From Chara braunii (lineage: Eukaryota; Streptophyta; Charophyceae; Charales; Characeae): a stretch of 22,401 nucleotides of DNA. This document shows, piece by piece, positions 1 to 9,600 of the stretch (its first letter is position 1; the number at the start of each line of letters is the position of its first letter). The DNA is taken from NCBI GenBank assembly GCA_003427395.1, contig BFEA01000457.1:1306719-1329119 (forward strand), read 5' to 3'. Under the pieces are notes generated by a model, which did not search any database, was not told where the DNA came from, and saw only the letters and a program-made list of their open reading frames with translations. The position numbers and the translations under genes were made by a program.

Positions 1-94
<94 letters not shown>

Positions 95-172
95 ATTATC
101 GCACTCTCTCTCTCAGTATCACTCACCCGCTCTCTCTCTCTCTCTCTCTTTCTCTTTCTCTCTCTCTCTCTC
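1..172. repeat. (CT)n microsatellite
   Basis: Positions 1-89 are uninterrupted TC dinucleotides. The run continues as interrupted CT/TTTC tracts to about 172. Every reading frame here gives Ser/Leu low-complexity peptide, so no gene is called. Confidence 0.97.
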
Positions 173-204
173 TCTCGCTCGCTCGCTCGCTCGCTCGCTT
201 GCTC
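173..204. repeat. (GCTC)n tetranucleotide tract
   Basis: About seven copies of GCTC/CGCT follow the CT tract. They then degrade into GCTT and ACTC variants. Confidence 0.9.
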
Positions 205-270
205 ACTCACTGCCTCGTTCTCTCACTCGCTTGCTCGCTCGCTCTCTCTCTCGGAGGCTTGCTTTCTCTC

Positions 271-374
271 CTTCCCTCTCTTTCTCATTATCACACTCTT
301 TCGCTTTATACCTCTCTCTCCCCTTCCCTCTCTTTCTCATTATCACACTCTTTCGCTTTCTACCTCTCTCTCTC
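271..374. repeat. 52-bp tandem duplication in pyrimidine tract
   Basis: The block beginning CTTCCCTCTCTTTCTCATTA occurs at 271 and again at 323. The copies continue almost identically through the CACTCTTTCGCTTT segment. This is a two-copy tandem duplication with a 52-bp period inside the CT-rich region. Confidence 0.85.
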
Positions 375-439
375 ACTCTCTCTCCTCTCTCTCTATCAAT
401 TTGTCACTCTCTATCTGTTGCAGTCTCCTTCCTTCTTTC

Positions 440-505
440 ATCAATATGTCTCTCTCTATCAATATGCCTCTCTCTATCAATATGTCACTCTCTATTAATA
501 TGTCC
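440..505. repeat. 18-bp minisatellite (TCAATATG units)
   Basis: TCAATATG (last copy TTAATATG) occurs at 440, 459, 477 and 495, separated by CT-rich spacers. That makes four units with an 18-19 bp period. From 506 to about 690 the sequence is non-repetitive and AT-leaning, with no recognisable gene. Confidence 0.85.
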
Positions 506-632
506 ACTCGTGGTCAATGGGACCCCAAAATTTCCCCGAAAGAGATAGCGAAGCTTGGTAACGAAAAAATAGTGAATTCGTGGTTTTAAACCCGAATTGG
601 TCCTTTGTGTTACCAAAATCGTATTTTTAAAA

Positions 633-651
633 CCTGAAATGTGATTTCAGG
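633..651. repeat. Short perfect inverted repeat
   Basis: The 8-bp arms CCTGAAAT (633-640) and ATTTCAGG (644-651) flank a 3-base loop. The dyad lies just before the first recognisable satellite monomer. No function is evident. Confidence 0.7.
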
Positions 652-689
652 ATAACAACTAAGTCTATAAAGTTTTTATTGAAGCCATA

Positions 690-2548
690 AGTTACCGATA
701 TTTGAAGTGATATCGGCTCGTGCATCAAGACTTCGAGATTTTACTTAGTCGTTTTCTCCGCACGTCATTCGGGATTTCGTTACGCGTATTCAGGATTTCA
801 TTACCGAATTCGCACTTCGGGATTTCACGATTTTACATAGTCGTTTTTTCAAAGTCATATCCGCACGTGCAGTTCGGGATTTCGTTACCGAAATTGCACT
901 TCGAGATTTCGGGATTTTACTTAGGCATTTTTTCGAAGACATCCGCACGGCATGCAGGATTTTGTCACCGAAATCGCACTTCGGGGTTTCGGGATTTTAC
1001 TTAGTCATTTTTTGTGGGTCTTATCCGCATGGCGTTCGGGATTTCGTCATTGAAATCGCACTTCGTGATTTCGGGATTTTACCAGGTCGTTTTTGGAAGT
1101 CATACTATCCGCACGGCGTTCGAGATTTAATTATCGAAATCGCACTTCGGGATTTCAAGATTTTACTTCGTAGGTTTTCGAGGTCATATCCGCGCATGCG
1201 TTCGGGATTTCGTCACCGACATCGCACTTCAGGATTTTCGGATCTTACTTAGTCGTTTTTTCGAAGCATGTTCGCACGACATTCGGGATTTGGTTACCGA
1301 AATCGCACTTCGGGATTTCGGGATGTTACTTGGTCGTTTTCGAGTCTTATCCGCACGACATTCGGGAATTCGTCACCGAAATCGCACTTCGGGATTTTGG
1401 GATTTTACTTAGTTGTTTTTCGTGAGTCTTATCCGCACGTTGTTCGGGATTTCGTTACCGAAATCGCTCTTCCGGATCTCGGGATTTCGTTTAGTCGTTC
1501 TTCGAAGTCTTATCCGTACGGCATTCGGGATTTCGTAACCGAAATCACACTTCGGGATTTCGAGATTTTACTTAGGCATTTTTCGTGAGCCTTATCCACA
1601 CGACATTCGGGATTTCGTCACCGAAATCTTACTTCGGGGATTCGGGATTTTACTTAGTCATTTTTCGTGAGTCTTATCCGCATGGCATTCGGGATTTCGT
1701 CACCGAAATCGCACTTCGGGATTTCGGAATGTTACCAGGTCGTTTTTGAAAGTCATATCCGCACGGCGTTTGGGATTTCGTTACCGAAATCGCGCTTCGG
1801 GATTCTGGGAATTTACTTAGTCGGTTTTCGAAGTCATATCCGTAGATGCGTTCAAGATTTCGTCACCGAAATCGCACTTCGGGATTTTGGGATTTTACTT
1901 TGTTTTTTTTCGAACACATATCGGCACGACATTTGGGATTTGGTTACTGAAACCGCACTTCGGGATTTCGGGATCTTACTAAGTCGTTTTCGAGTCTTAT
2001 CTGCACGACATTCGGGTTTTCGTCCCTGAAATCGCACTTCGGGATTTCGGGATTTTACTTAGTCGTTTTTTGTGAGTCTTATCCGCACGTTGTTCAGGAT
2101 TTTATTACCGAAATCGCACTTCCGGATTTCGGGATTTCGCTTAGTCGTTTTTCGAAGTCTTATCCGTACGGCATTCGGGATTTCGTTACCGAAATCGCAC
2201 TTCGGGATTTCGAGATTTTACTTAGGCGTTTTTCGTGAACTTATCTGCACAGCATTCGGGATTTCGTCACCGAAATCGCACTTCGGGGTTTCGAAATTTT
2301 ACTTAGTCATTTTTCGTGAGTCTTATCCGCATGGCGTTCGGGATTTCGTCACCGAAATCGCACCTCGGGATTTCGGGATTTTACTAGGTCGTTTTAGGAA
2401 GTCATATCCACACGGCGTTTGGGATTTCATTACAGAATTCGGACTTCAGGATTTCAGAATTTTACTTAGTCGATTTTTCAAAGTCATATCCGCACGTGCG
2501 GTTCGGGATTTCGTCATCGAAATTGCACTTCGGGATTTTGAAATTTTA
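690..2548 (+). repeat. Satellite array 1, 81-82 bp monomers, forward orientation
   Basis: About 22 head-to-tail monomers. The key block reads TTCGGGATTTCGTYACCGAA, then ATCGCACTTCGGGATTTCGG, then GATTTTACTTAGTCG, then a variable TTTTCGAAGTCTTATCCGCACGG segment. Successive TTCGGG starts at 1201, 1282, 1361, 1443, 1524, 1606, 1688, 1769 and 1851 give a 79-82 bp period. Each monomer contains TTCGGGATTTCG twice, suggesting an older internal duplication of about 27 bp. Variant-matched segments recur at an offset of about 650 bp (eight monomers). Both edges decay gradually. The open frames running through it follow from a period near a multiple of three, and I do not treat them as genes. Confidence 0.95.
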
Positions 2549-2812
2549 CTCTACTTTTAAAGATCAGAAATTTTGCAAAACAGACTTTCTTACATTTAAT
2601 GATATAACCCATATTGTCATTTTTCTGAATGACTCTTTCTTTGCTAAAGCATTTTGTGTTGCCATTGTGAATGCACTCTCATTTATATATTTCAATTCCG
2701 CTTTCATTTCCTTGCATAAATTAATTGAATACAATATTTTCAATGGGGTTGAAATAGTATATTGTCCTTGATATGTTGGAAGAATAACACATGAATTGAA
2801 AAACCATCGGAG
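2549..2812. other. AT-rich intergenic stretch, no gene seen
   Basis: Single-copy-looking AT-rich sequence between satellite array 1 and a poly(A) tract. An open frame at 2496-2771 starts inside the satellite and shows no recognisable domain, so it is not called. Confidence 0.6.
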
Positions 2813-2830
2813 AAAAAAAAAAAAAAAAAA
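2813..2830. repeat. Poly(A) tract (18 A)
   Basis: An uninterrupted run of 18 A. It could be the tail of an old retroposed sequence lying to its left, but no matching element or target-site duplication is visible. Confidence 0.85.
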
Positions 2831-2873
2831 GTCTTTCTGCTGGGATCTGTGACCATGTTTGTTGGTGTCTGCA

Positions 2874-3208
2874 TGTTGTATGAGTACATGTTTGACTGTG
2901 TGTGTGTGTGACTCGTGTGGACTCGTGTGAATGTCGTGTGGCCTCTTTCACCATCCTCATATATCTATCCGCCCCTATGCAAGTCGTTTTGTGCCCGCTG
3001 GGTCCGATCTGTGTGTGTTGAGAATGATTGTTGTTGTTGTGTTCCTAAGTTTATGTGTGATTAGTTCGTTGGTTTCTTCCTGTTGTCTGAGTGCATGTCA
3101 ACTGTCAATGTGATCGCGTGGGGGTGTGAATGTCGTGTGGACTCTTTTCACCCTCCTCTCATCTCTTTCCACCCCAATGCAAGTCGTTCTCTCCCCGCCC
3201 CGTGGTCC
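2874..3208. repeat. Imperfect duplication, about 130-bp units spaced about 200 bp
   Basis: Unit 1 (about 2874-3006) and unit 2 (about 3081-3208) share the same blocks in order: TGTTGT.TGAGT.CATGT, then GTGTGAATGTCGTGTGG, then CTCTTTTCACC-like, then ATGCAAGTCGTT, then a GC-rich end. Unit 1 also carries a (TG)n run near 2898. An AATAAA hexamer lies at 3218-3223 just after unit 2, which is compatible with an old transcribed 3' end, but no reading frame supports a gene. Confidence 0.7.
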
Positions 3209-3223
3209 ACTTTTTGCAATAAA

Positions 3224-3640
3224 CAACGAATGTAATGCAAATTCTGCTCTCATAAATTTATTATCTGAACCTTGGCTCAGTAGGCAATATTAAAAAGAAA
3301 TAAGAGACAGACAAATGGATGGTAGCATTTATAGGCATCATAACATAATATTCACCCTGATATTTTTTTTGTCATTTTGTTGTGTTTGCCTATTCAGCAG
3401 ATATGTCTCCTTTCGTTTCTATCTCAAATGCTACAAAATGAAGAAATGATTGATATGTGTGCAAGTAGTATGAAGGATCCTCTTTGCTGCGTTTTGTTTG
3501 ACGCAAGAAGAATCAAGAGTAAAGTCATACGAAAGCGGTAGAAAACCAAGTGCCCCATGATGCGGCTGAGGGTGATCAACGATGATGACATAAATAATGA
3601 TCGTATTGTTCCTCGGGATTCTCTTCTGGCCTTTTCTTGG
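3224..3640. other. No recognisable feature
   Basis: AT-leaning sequence with scattered short open frames on both strands. I see no motif, RNA gene or repeat here. Confidence 0.5.
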
Positions 3641-3664
3641 AGGAGCTCAGCGTCCGACCATGTG

Positions 3665-3835
3665 GTACGGCGATGTTGCAGTGTGAGGTCATCACATGTG
3701 CCTACTCACCATGTGGCTTAATAAGACTTCTATATATCGAGTCTGAAGTCACAGTGGTAACTCTGATAAGGCCATGTTGTAGGTAGGACATCACCACGGT
3801 CGCTTTTGAGGACCTCACTTTCATACGGCACTTCC
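3665..3835. repeat. Imperfect foldback (inverted repeat, arms about 75-85 nt)
   Basis: The left arm contains GTGAGGTC (3683-3690), then CCTACTCACCATGTGGCTTA and GACTTC (3725-3730). The right arm contains GAAGTC, GATAAGGCCATG, GTAGGTAGGACATCAC and GACCTCAC (3811-3818) in the complementary order. The centre is near 3737. I judge arm identity by eye to be roughly 70 percent with indels. It could be a decayed MITE-type element or a hairpin-forming transcript. No target-site duplication was identified. Confidence 0.45.
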
Positions 3836-3910
3836 CCTGGCGGCCGAGTGTTGGACTGCAGATCAGATCGACGATCTGACGGTCCACATTTGAGTGCTCG
3901 TACTGGACCT
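3836..3910 (+). repeat. tRNA-like fragment (possible SINE head)
   Basis: The segment GGCGGCCGAGTGTTGGACTG resembles a tRNA D-arm/A-box region running into an anticodon stem whose loop CTGCAGA would carry GCA (Cys). The rest does not fold as a tRNA. The expected variable and T-arm region is replaced by a palindrome, and no good GGTTCGAATCC B box follows; the nearest is GGTCCACATTTGAGTGC. This is at best a tRNA-derived relic or SINE head, and chance similarity is possible. Confidence 0.3.
3863..3879. repeat. Perfect palindrome, 8-bp arms
   Basis: TCAGATCG (3863-3870), one central A, then CGATCTGA (3872-3879). It lies inside the tRNA-like fragment. Confidence 0.8.
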
Positions 3911-4040
3911 AGGTTGAACAGGCCAAGCCAGCACTATTTACCAGGTAGTACCAGAGAACACATTGAGACTGTGTTATGCCAGTTTTGCTTCAGCGCAGCG
4001 CTGCTACACCAAACACTAAGTTAGGTGTCATGCAACATTG

Positions 4041-4053
4041 AGGAGAGAGAGAG

Positions 4054-4087
<34 letters not shown>

Positions 4088-4089
4088 AG
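4041..4089. repeat. (GA)n/(GATA)n microsatellite
   Basis: GA dinucleotides flank about five GATA units, followed by more GA. A compound microsatellite. Confidence 0.95.
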
Positions 4090-4254
4090 TCGATGACTTG
4101 TTGAAGTCACAGCTCCAGCTTCAGGCTAGCAGTCTCTAGGAACTCCAAGACGACACCTTACACATATGGGCCTCGGTCAGGAGGGAACGAGAGAGTCAAT
4201 CTTCCTCACTCTTACCTTCCATTTCCATCTCCTCCTCTGCCCCTTTCGGTTATT

Positions 4255-4332
4255 CCTCTTCTTCTTCTCCTTCTTCTTTTTCTTTTTCTTTTTCTTTTTC
4301 TTTTTCATTTTCTTCTTCACCTTCTTCAACTC
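4255..4332. repeat. (TTC)n and (TTTTTC)n pyrimidine tract
   Basis: TTC triplets, then about five TTTTTC hexamers, then TTC triplets again. One frame reads as a poly-Phe peptide (within 4166-4423), which I treat as an artefact of the repeat. Confidence 0.92.
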
Positions 4333-4448
4333 ATTTATTTTCTCTGGTAACGATCAGGGGCAGAAATCAGTGGTAGATGTTAGTGACATCCACATTGGAC
4401 CAGTTACCGAACAAAGACTCTAGAGGTTATTTTGGGATTGGTATTCAA

Positions 4449-4575
4449 CGACATGTATATTAAGTATCATCGACATTTGAGATTCTGTATCGTCGACATT
4501 GGGGCTCTATGTCACCGACATTTTGGATTTCTTTTGGTGACATTAGAGATTCTATATCGATAACATTTTTTATAT
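4449..4575. repeat. 22-bp minisatellite with CGACATT units
   Basis: CGACATT or close variants recur at 4449, 4471, 4494, 4516, about 4538 and about 4558, with GAGATTCTGTATCGT-like spacers. This gives five to six degenerate units with a 22-23 bp period. Confidence 0.75.
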
Positions 4576-5319
4576 TCCATATCAGTGGTCATGGCTGTTG
4601 ACTTCATCTTCCTCCTCCACTTCGTCTCTTCTCCTCCACTTCATCTCTGTATGGTTGTACAGGCCGACGCACTTTCTATGTATGAGCAACAAACCTTAAC
4701 CCAATGATTGATGTGTGTGTGTGTCTGTATGCAGTCTAGTCATTTGTGAGTCAGTCTATGATTTCAGTCTTCCACTACATCGTAATCATCTTTTGTAATT
4801 GATCAATTTTTGGTTCTGCACTTGTGTTTATTTGCACTAGTATGCAACATGGGCACTCAGTGCCAACAAATTAAGATAGTTGGCTTGCTCCATTGCTGTC
4901 CATATGTATCTCGGACTATTGTCCATTTGTAACAACGTTCTGAATTGATTAGCAACCTGGGCTACTAGACCCACACGAGTCCAATTACCCTGCAGGGCGA
5001 CCGGGCCAGTACGTCCGAGACCCTCCCGCCAGGGTCACCCAGGCAGGTCAAAAAAACAATAAAAGAAAAAATTGATGCTAGGGTTTTTTTTCACTCTCTG
5101 AGAGTTTCCCAAATTAAACCTCATTTTAGTTCGTGGTGCACGTCAATTTTATAGGGGAGGGGGGGACGGTTAAGGGTCTTATAGTGGTTTCAAATGAGTT
5201 GAAGGATCCTTAAAAAAGGGGTAATAATTTTCCTTCCTGTTTTTTATTTTTATTTCGATTTCTGTAAATAATATAAAAGTGACCCTCAGCCAAAAGTTGT
5301 CTTGATTGCGATTGTGCAC
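4576..5319. other. No gene seen; short GC island at 4981-5050
   Basis: Mixed-composition sequence with a short TG run near 4712 and a GC-rich patch at about 4981-5050 rich in GGGCC/CCCGCC. Short frames on either strand carry no recognisable domain. Confidence 0.5.
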
Positions 5320-5730
5320 TTTTTTTTTTTTTCGGGTTATTGGTAGGGACCCCGGCTGGCCCGGTTGCTCGGCAGATCATTCCGCTCAGGTCCCGTGCCA
5401 GCCTTGGGGACCCGGGCGGCATGGGTGGTACTTCCCGATGCACTTTTGTATGAGGGCAAAAGTGTCATGTGCGTCAAAGTCCGCTAACCCACATCACGAC
5501 CAACTTTTTGTTTTTTAGTAGGCGCCGCAAGCTACTGTGGCTCAGGAGTGCTGAAGCCCGAAAGTTGTGGAGCACATACGTTTTACACCTGCGGCCGATG
5601 TATGGGCCAAGTACTGGTGGCTTTAGAATTATCGTCGGATGATTACTTACTGACTACTTGGAAAATGTAACTGGGTCACGCCCTAACGGGGCCGCTTAAT
5701 TAACAGGCTAGTGGTTTTTTTTTTTTTTTT
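5320..5730. other. Two poly(T) tracts flanking GC-rich sequence
   Basis: T13 lies at 5320-5332 and T16 at 5715-5730. The DNA between them is GC-richer, with no recognisable reading frame or RNA. The T runs would be poly(A) tails if minus-strand retroposed copies ended here, but no element body was recognised. Confidence 0.5.
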
Positions 5731-6502
5731 AATTCTTTCTCTTTTAGGTTAAGAATTGTGAAATTCTCAGTATGCTACTGGGCACTTGGCTTGGGTAAGG
5801 GCAGATCAGGCCGCAAAGTCGGGGCCTCGAACCAGACCTAGTCTAAAATGGCCCTCCAACTTTACAAGTCATAGAAATTAACTATTTTTTTTCTACTTTC
5901 TCACTCTCCCAAGTAGAAAGCAAACTCACGAGAGGGAGGACATTTAATAGAGTTGCACCCCGACCGAGGCGCCAGTCCGTTTTTATTTTTTTCTTTATTT
6001 TTTTCCTAGATATATCTGTCTCGGTTGAACAACTATAATATTATCGGTATATTCTCAGTCACTCGTCTAAGGCGAATGAAAAGCAGGCCACATAGGTGAG
6101 TCTTTCAAACCGATCGTGAAGAGGTCGGACATGTCGCTTTAAAAATCTCGCACTAGTTTTGTTTTTTCACTTTTTCACTCTTCCGATAGAAAGCAAAGTA
6201 AAAAAAGACAAAACATTCATGTGGGTCACACTTTTGCCCAACCACCAAAACAATTGTTTTTTTTTCCATTTTTTCCATTGTACGTTTAAGTTGATAATCG
6301 CTTTATAGAATCTCGTATTAGCTCAGTAATTCTTTTTTCTGACTTTTGTTTATTTGTTTTTCCCTTTAACCTGTTTTAGTTTGAGAATTATAATACTCTC
6401 GATCACATTTTTTCTACAGTTGGATATATCGCTTTATAGAATCTCGTATTAGCTCAGTAATTTTTTTTTCCGACTAAAGAATATACATATATATATAAAC
6501 AA

Positions 6503-6690
6503 AGTTCTATGTGACGATATACATATATATCGTCACAAACAGAACTGCCCTGTATATATATAGGGTTCAGCCTCCTGATGAGTCGGTGAAACTTCGACGA
6601 AACAGTTTGTCACAGCCCCTCATTTGTTGTCCTTTTCTCCCTCTCTGCCTACGGTTTACCGGGCAGTTCTATTTGACGATATATATATAC
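6503..6690. repeat. Inverted/tandem repeat unit enclosing a hammerhead-like core
   Basis: A block reading AGTTCTATGTGACGATATA lies forward at 6503-6521, in reverse complement at 6526-6546, and forward again at 6665-6685 as AGTTCTATTTGACGATATATA. The first two copies make a perfect 11-bp palindrome (6511-6521 with 6526-6536, loop CATA). The second and third make a long stem: AGAACTGCCC (6541-6550) pairs perfectly with GGGCAGTTCT (6661-6670), and pairing continues outward through AAAC/TTTG and TATATCGTCA/TGACGATATA with one mismatch and a small bulge. The arrangement fits the end of one unit abutting the start of another identical unit. It could be a MITE-like element, or a Penelope-like/retrozyme-type tandem unit given its ribozyme-like centre. 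Confidence 0.65.
6575..6611 (+). ncRNA. Hammerhead ribozyme-like core (type I, minimal stem III)
   Basis: The sequence shows CTGATGA (6575-6581), then a stem II hairpin GTCGG (6582-6586) with TCGAC (6594-6598; four Watson-Crick pairs including the conserved G10.1-C11.1, plus one G-U), then GAAA (6599-6602). A 3-bp stem III follows, ACA (6602-6604) with TGT (6608-6610) around GTT, ending in the cleavable triplet GTC, with predicted cleavage after C6611. This is the conserved hammerhead layout. Very short stem III is established for hammerheads in Penelope-like elements and animal retrozymes. The weakness is stem I: the bases flanking the core (CCTC before, ACAGCCCC after) do not pair. Closure comes only from the distant inverted repeat at 6541-6550 and 6661-6670. 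It is therefore a degenerate ribozyme, one using an unusual stem I, or a non-cleaving relic. Confidence 0.5.
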
Positions 6691-9600
6691 TTTTGTTTTT
6701 TTTTTTGTTCCCCTACCTGTTTCAGTTTAAATAATTACAACAATCTCTATGAAAATCTTCTAATATTTTTTTTCAAATTATTTTCCTTGAACCAATTTCA
6801 GTTTAACATTTAAAAAATTGTCTATCTAGTTTTTTATAAAGACACTACACAATGTTCCAAAATTCAAGAGTATGTTTTCATTAAATCAGAAGTCCACCCA
6901 ACAAGAAAACATTGTTTTGAGGGTCTCACTGAGACCAGTATCCCTAGAACAAATGAAGGTATTTTCGCTAACGAAACCTTGAATACCCAAACAACTATCA
7001 ATTCTAGATATACTCAGAATACTCTCAAAATCCCGTAGTATATTCTTGCTAACGAAACCCCCAGTACCTTTCAAGATATAATTCTTATCGAGGCTGTAAA
7101 TTCATAAAATCCCAAAATGTATTTTCACTACTCAAACCACGAATACCTGTCCACATAAAATTCATACATAAGTTAACTAAAATTTTGATATCCTAGTGTA
7201 TTTTCGGTAATGAAACCCCGAACGCCTATCGAGATATAATCCATAGAAAGACTAAGTAAAATCCCGAAACCCCGTAGTGTATTTTCGGGAACGAAACTCC
7301 GAAAGCCTATTGAGATATAATCCCAAGAGAGACTAAGTAAAATCCCGAAACCCCGTAGTGTTTGTTCGGTAACGAAACATCGAAATCCTATCGAGATATA
7401 ATCCCTAGAGAGCCTAAGTAAAATCATGAAACCCCGTAGTGCATTTTCGCTAACGAAACCCCGAAAGCCTATCGAACCCCGTAGTGCATTTTCGCTAACG
7501 AAACCCCAAAAACCTATCAAGATACAAACCCTTGAGATACTAAGTAAAATCTCGAAACCCTGTAGTGTATTTTTAGTAACGAAACCTCGCAAACCTATCA
7601 AGATATAATCCTTAGAAGCACTAAGTAAAATTATGAAACCCGAAGTGTATTTTTCGTAACGAAACCCCTAAAGCCTATCGAGATAAAATCCAAATAGAGG
7701 CTTAGTAAAATCCCGAAACCTCGTAGTGTATTTTCGGTAACAAAACCCCGAAAGCCTATCGAGATATAATCCTTAGAAAGACTAAGTAAAACTGGGAAAC
7801 CCCAAAGTGTGTTTTCGGTAACGAAACCATTAAAGCCTATCGAGATATACTCCAGAGAGACTAAGTAAAACCTTGAAACCCCGAAGTGCATTTTCACTAA
7901 CGAAACCCCGAAAGCCTATCGAGATATAATCCCTAGAGAAACTACGTAAAATCCCGAAACCCCGTCGTGTATTTTCGGTAACGAAACCCCGAAAGCCTAT
8001 TGAGCTATAATCCCTGGAGAGACTAAGTAAAATCCCGAAACCCGGAATTGTATTTTCGGTAACGAAAACCCGAAAGCCTATCAAGATATAATCCTAGAAA
8101 GACTAAGGAAAATTATCAAACCCCGTAGTGTATTTTCGATAACGAAACCTCAAAAGCCTATCGAGATATAATCCCTAGAAAGACTTAGTAAAATCCTGAA
8201 ACCTCGTAGTGTATTTTCCGTAACGAAACCCCGAAAGCCTATCGAGATACAATCTCTGGAGAGACAAAGTAAAATCCCGAAACCCCATTGTGCATTTTCG
8301 CTATCGAAACCCCGAAAGCCTATCGAGATTTAATCCCTACAGAGATGAGTAAGATCCCGAAACCCAGTACTGTATTTTCCGTAACGAAACCTCGAAAGTC
8401 TATCGAAATATAATCCCTAGAGAGACTAAGTAAGATCCCGAAACCCCGTATTGCATTTTCGCAATCGAAACCCCGAAAGCCTGTCGAGATTTAATCCCTA
8501 GAGAGACATAGTAAAATCCCAAAACCCCGAAGTGTATTTTCAGTCACGAAACCCCGAAAGCCCATCGAGATATAATCCCTAGAGAGACTTTGTAAAATCT
8601 CAAAACCCCGTAGAGGATTTTTACTATCGAAATCCCGAAAGCCTATTGAGATTTAATCCCTGGAAAGACTAGGTAAGATCCCGAAACCCCGTCGTGTATT
8701 TTCTGTAACGAAACCCCAAAAGCCTATAGAGATATAATCCCTAAAGAGACTGAGGAAAATCCCGAAACCCCGAAGTGCATTTTCGGTAACGAAACTCTAA
8801 AAGTCTATCGAGATATAATCCCTAGAGAGACTTGGTAAAATCTCGAAACCCTGTAGTACATTTTTGGTAACGAAACCCCGAAAGCCTATCGAGATATAAT
8901 CGCTAGAGAGACTATGCATAATCCCGAAACCCCGTAGTATATTTTTGATAATGAAACCACGAAAGCCTATCGAGATATAATCCCTAGAGAAACTAAGTAA
9001 AATCCCGAAACCCCGAAGTATATTTTCGGTAACGAAACCCCGAAAGCCTATCGATATATAATCCCTAGAGAGACGTAGTAAAATCCCGAAACCCAAAAGT
9101 GTATTTTCGGTAACGAAACCCCGAAAGCCTATCAAGATATAATCCCTAGAGAGACGTAGTAAGATCCCGAAACGTTGTATTGCATTTTCGCTATCGAAAC
9201 CGCGAAAGCCTATGGAGATATAATCCTTAGAAACACTAAGTAAAATTCTCAAACCCCGTAGTGTTTTTTTGGTAACGAAAACCCGAAAGCCTATCGAGGT
9301 AAAATCTAAATAGAGACTTAGTAAAATCCCGAAACCCCGTAGTGTATTTTCAGTAACAAAACCCCGAAAGCCTATAGAGATATAATCCTTAGAAAGACTA
9401 AGTAAAATCGCGAAACCCCAAAGTGTACTTTCGGTAATGAAACCATTAAAGCCTATCGAGATATACTCCACAGAGACGAAGTAAAATCCTTAAACCCCGT
9501 AGTGCATTTTCGCTAACGAAACCCCGATAGCCTACAAAGATATAATCCCTAGAGAGACTACGTAAAATCATGAAACCCCGTAGTGTATTTCCGTAACAAA

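Larger units (their letters stand above)
5730..6850. repeat. Degenerate T-rich repeat family, about 130-bp spacing
   Basis: The 35-nt block beginning ATCGCTTTATAGAATCTCGT is identical at 6297-6331 and 6428-6462 (offset 131). A weaker copy, GTCGCTTTAAAAATCTCGCA, lies near 6132. The companion block CCTGTTTYAGTTTRARAATT occurs near 6368 and 6715, with weaker forms near 5742 and 6025. TTTTTCACTTTTTCACTCTT followed by GATAGAAAGCAAA near 6165 matches a block near 5890. These look like remnants of a tandem array. No coding potential is seen. Confidence 0.6.

Noticed and set aside
199-548. Ser/Leu-rich frames of about 100 residues
   Set aside because: Translation of CT microsatellite. No gene features.
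690-2548. CENP-B box in the satellite monomer
   Set aside because: TTCGGGATTTCGGG looks similar, but the spacing is one base short of TTCGnnnnAnnCGGG and the required A is T.
3836-3910. Intact tRNA-Cys gene
   Set aside because: Only the D-arm/anticodon part is similar. Acceptor and T arms do not form and no B box is present.
4166-4423. 85-residue frame with poly-Phe
   Set aside because: Produced by the TTC/TTTTTC microsatellite.
5080-5100. Telomere-type CTAGGGTTT
   Set aside because: A single occurrence followed by a T run. No TTTAGGG tandem array anywhere in the window.
8797-9471. 224-residue minus-strand open frame and similar repeated-peptide frames across both arrays
   Set aside because: They follow from an 81-bp period being a multiple of three. 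The peptides are repeats of one 27-residue unit without a recognisable domain, start signals or promoter. Kept only as a testable finding.
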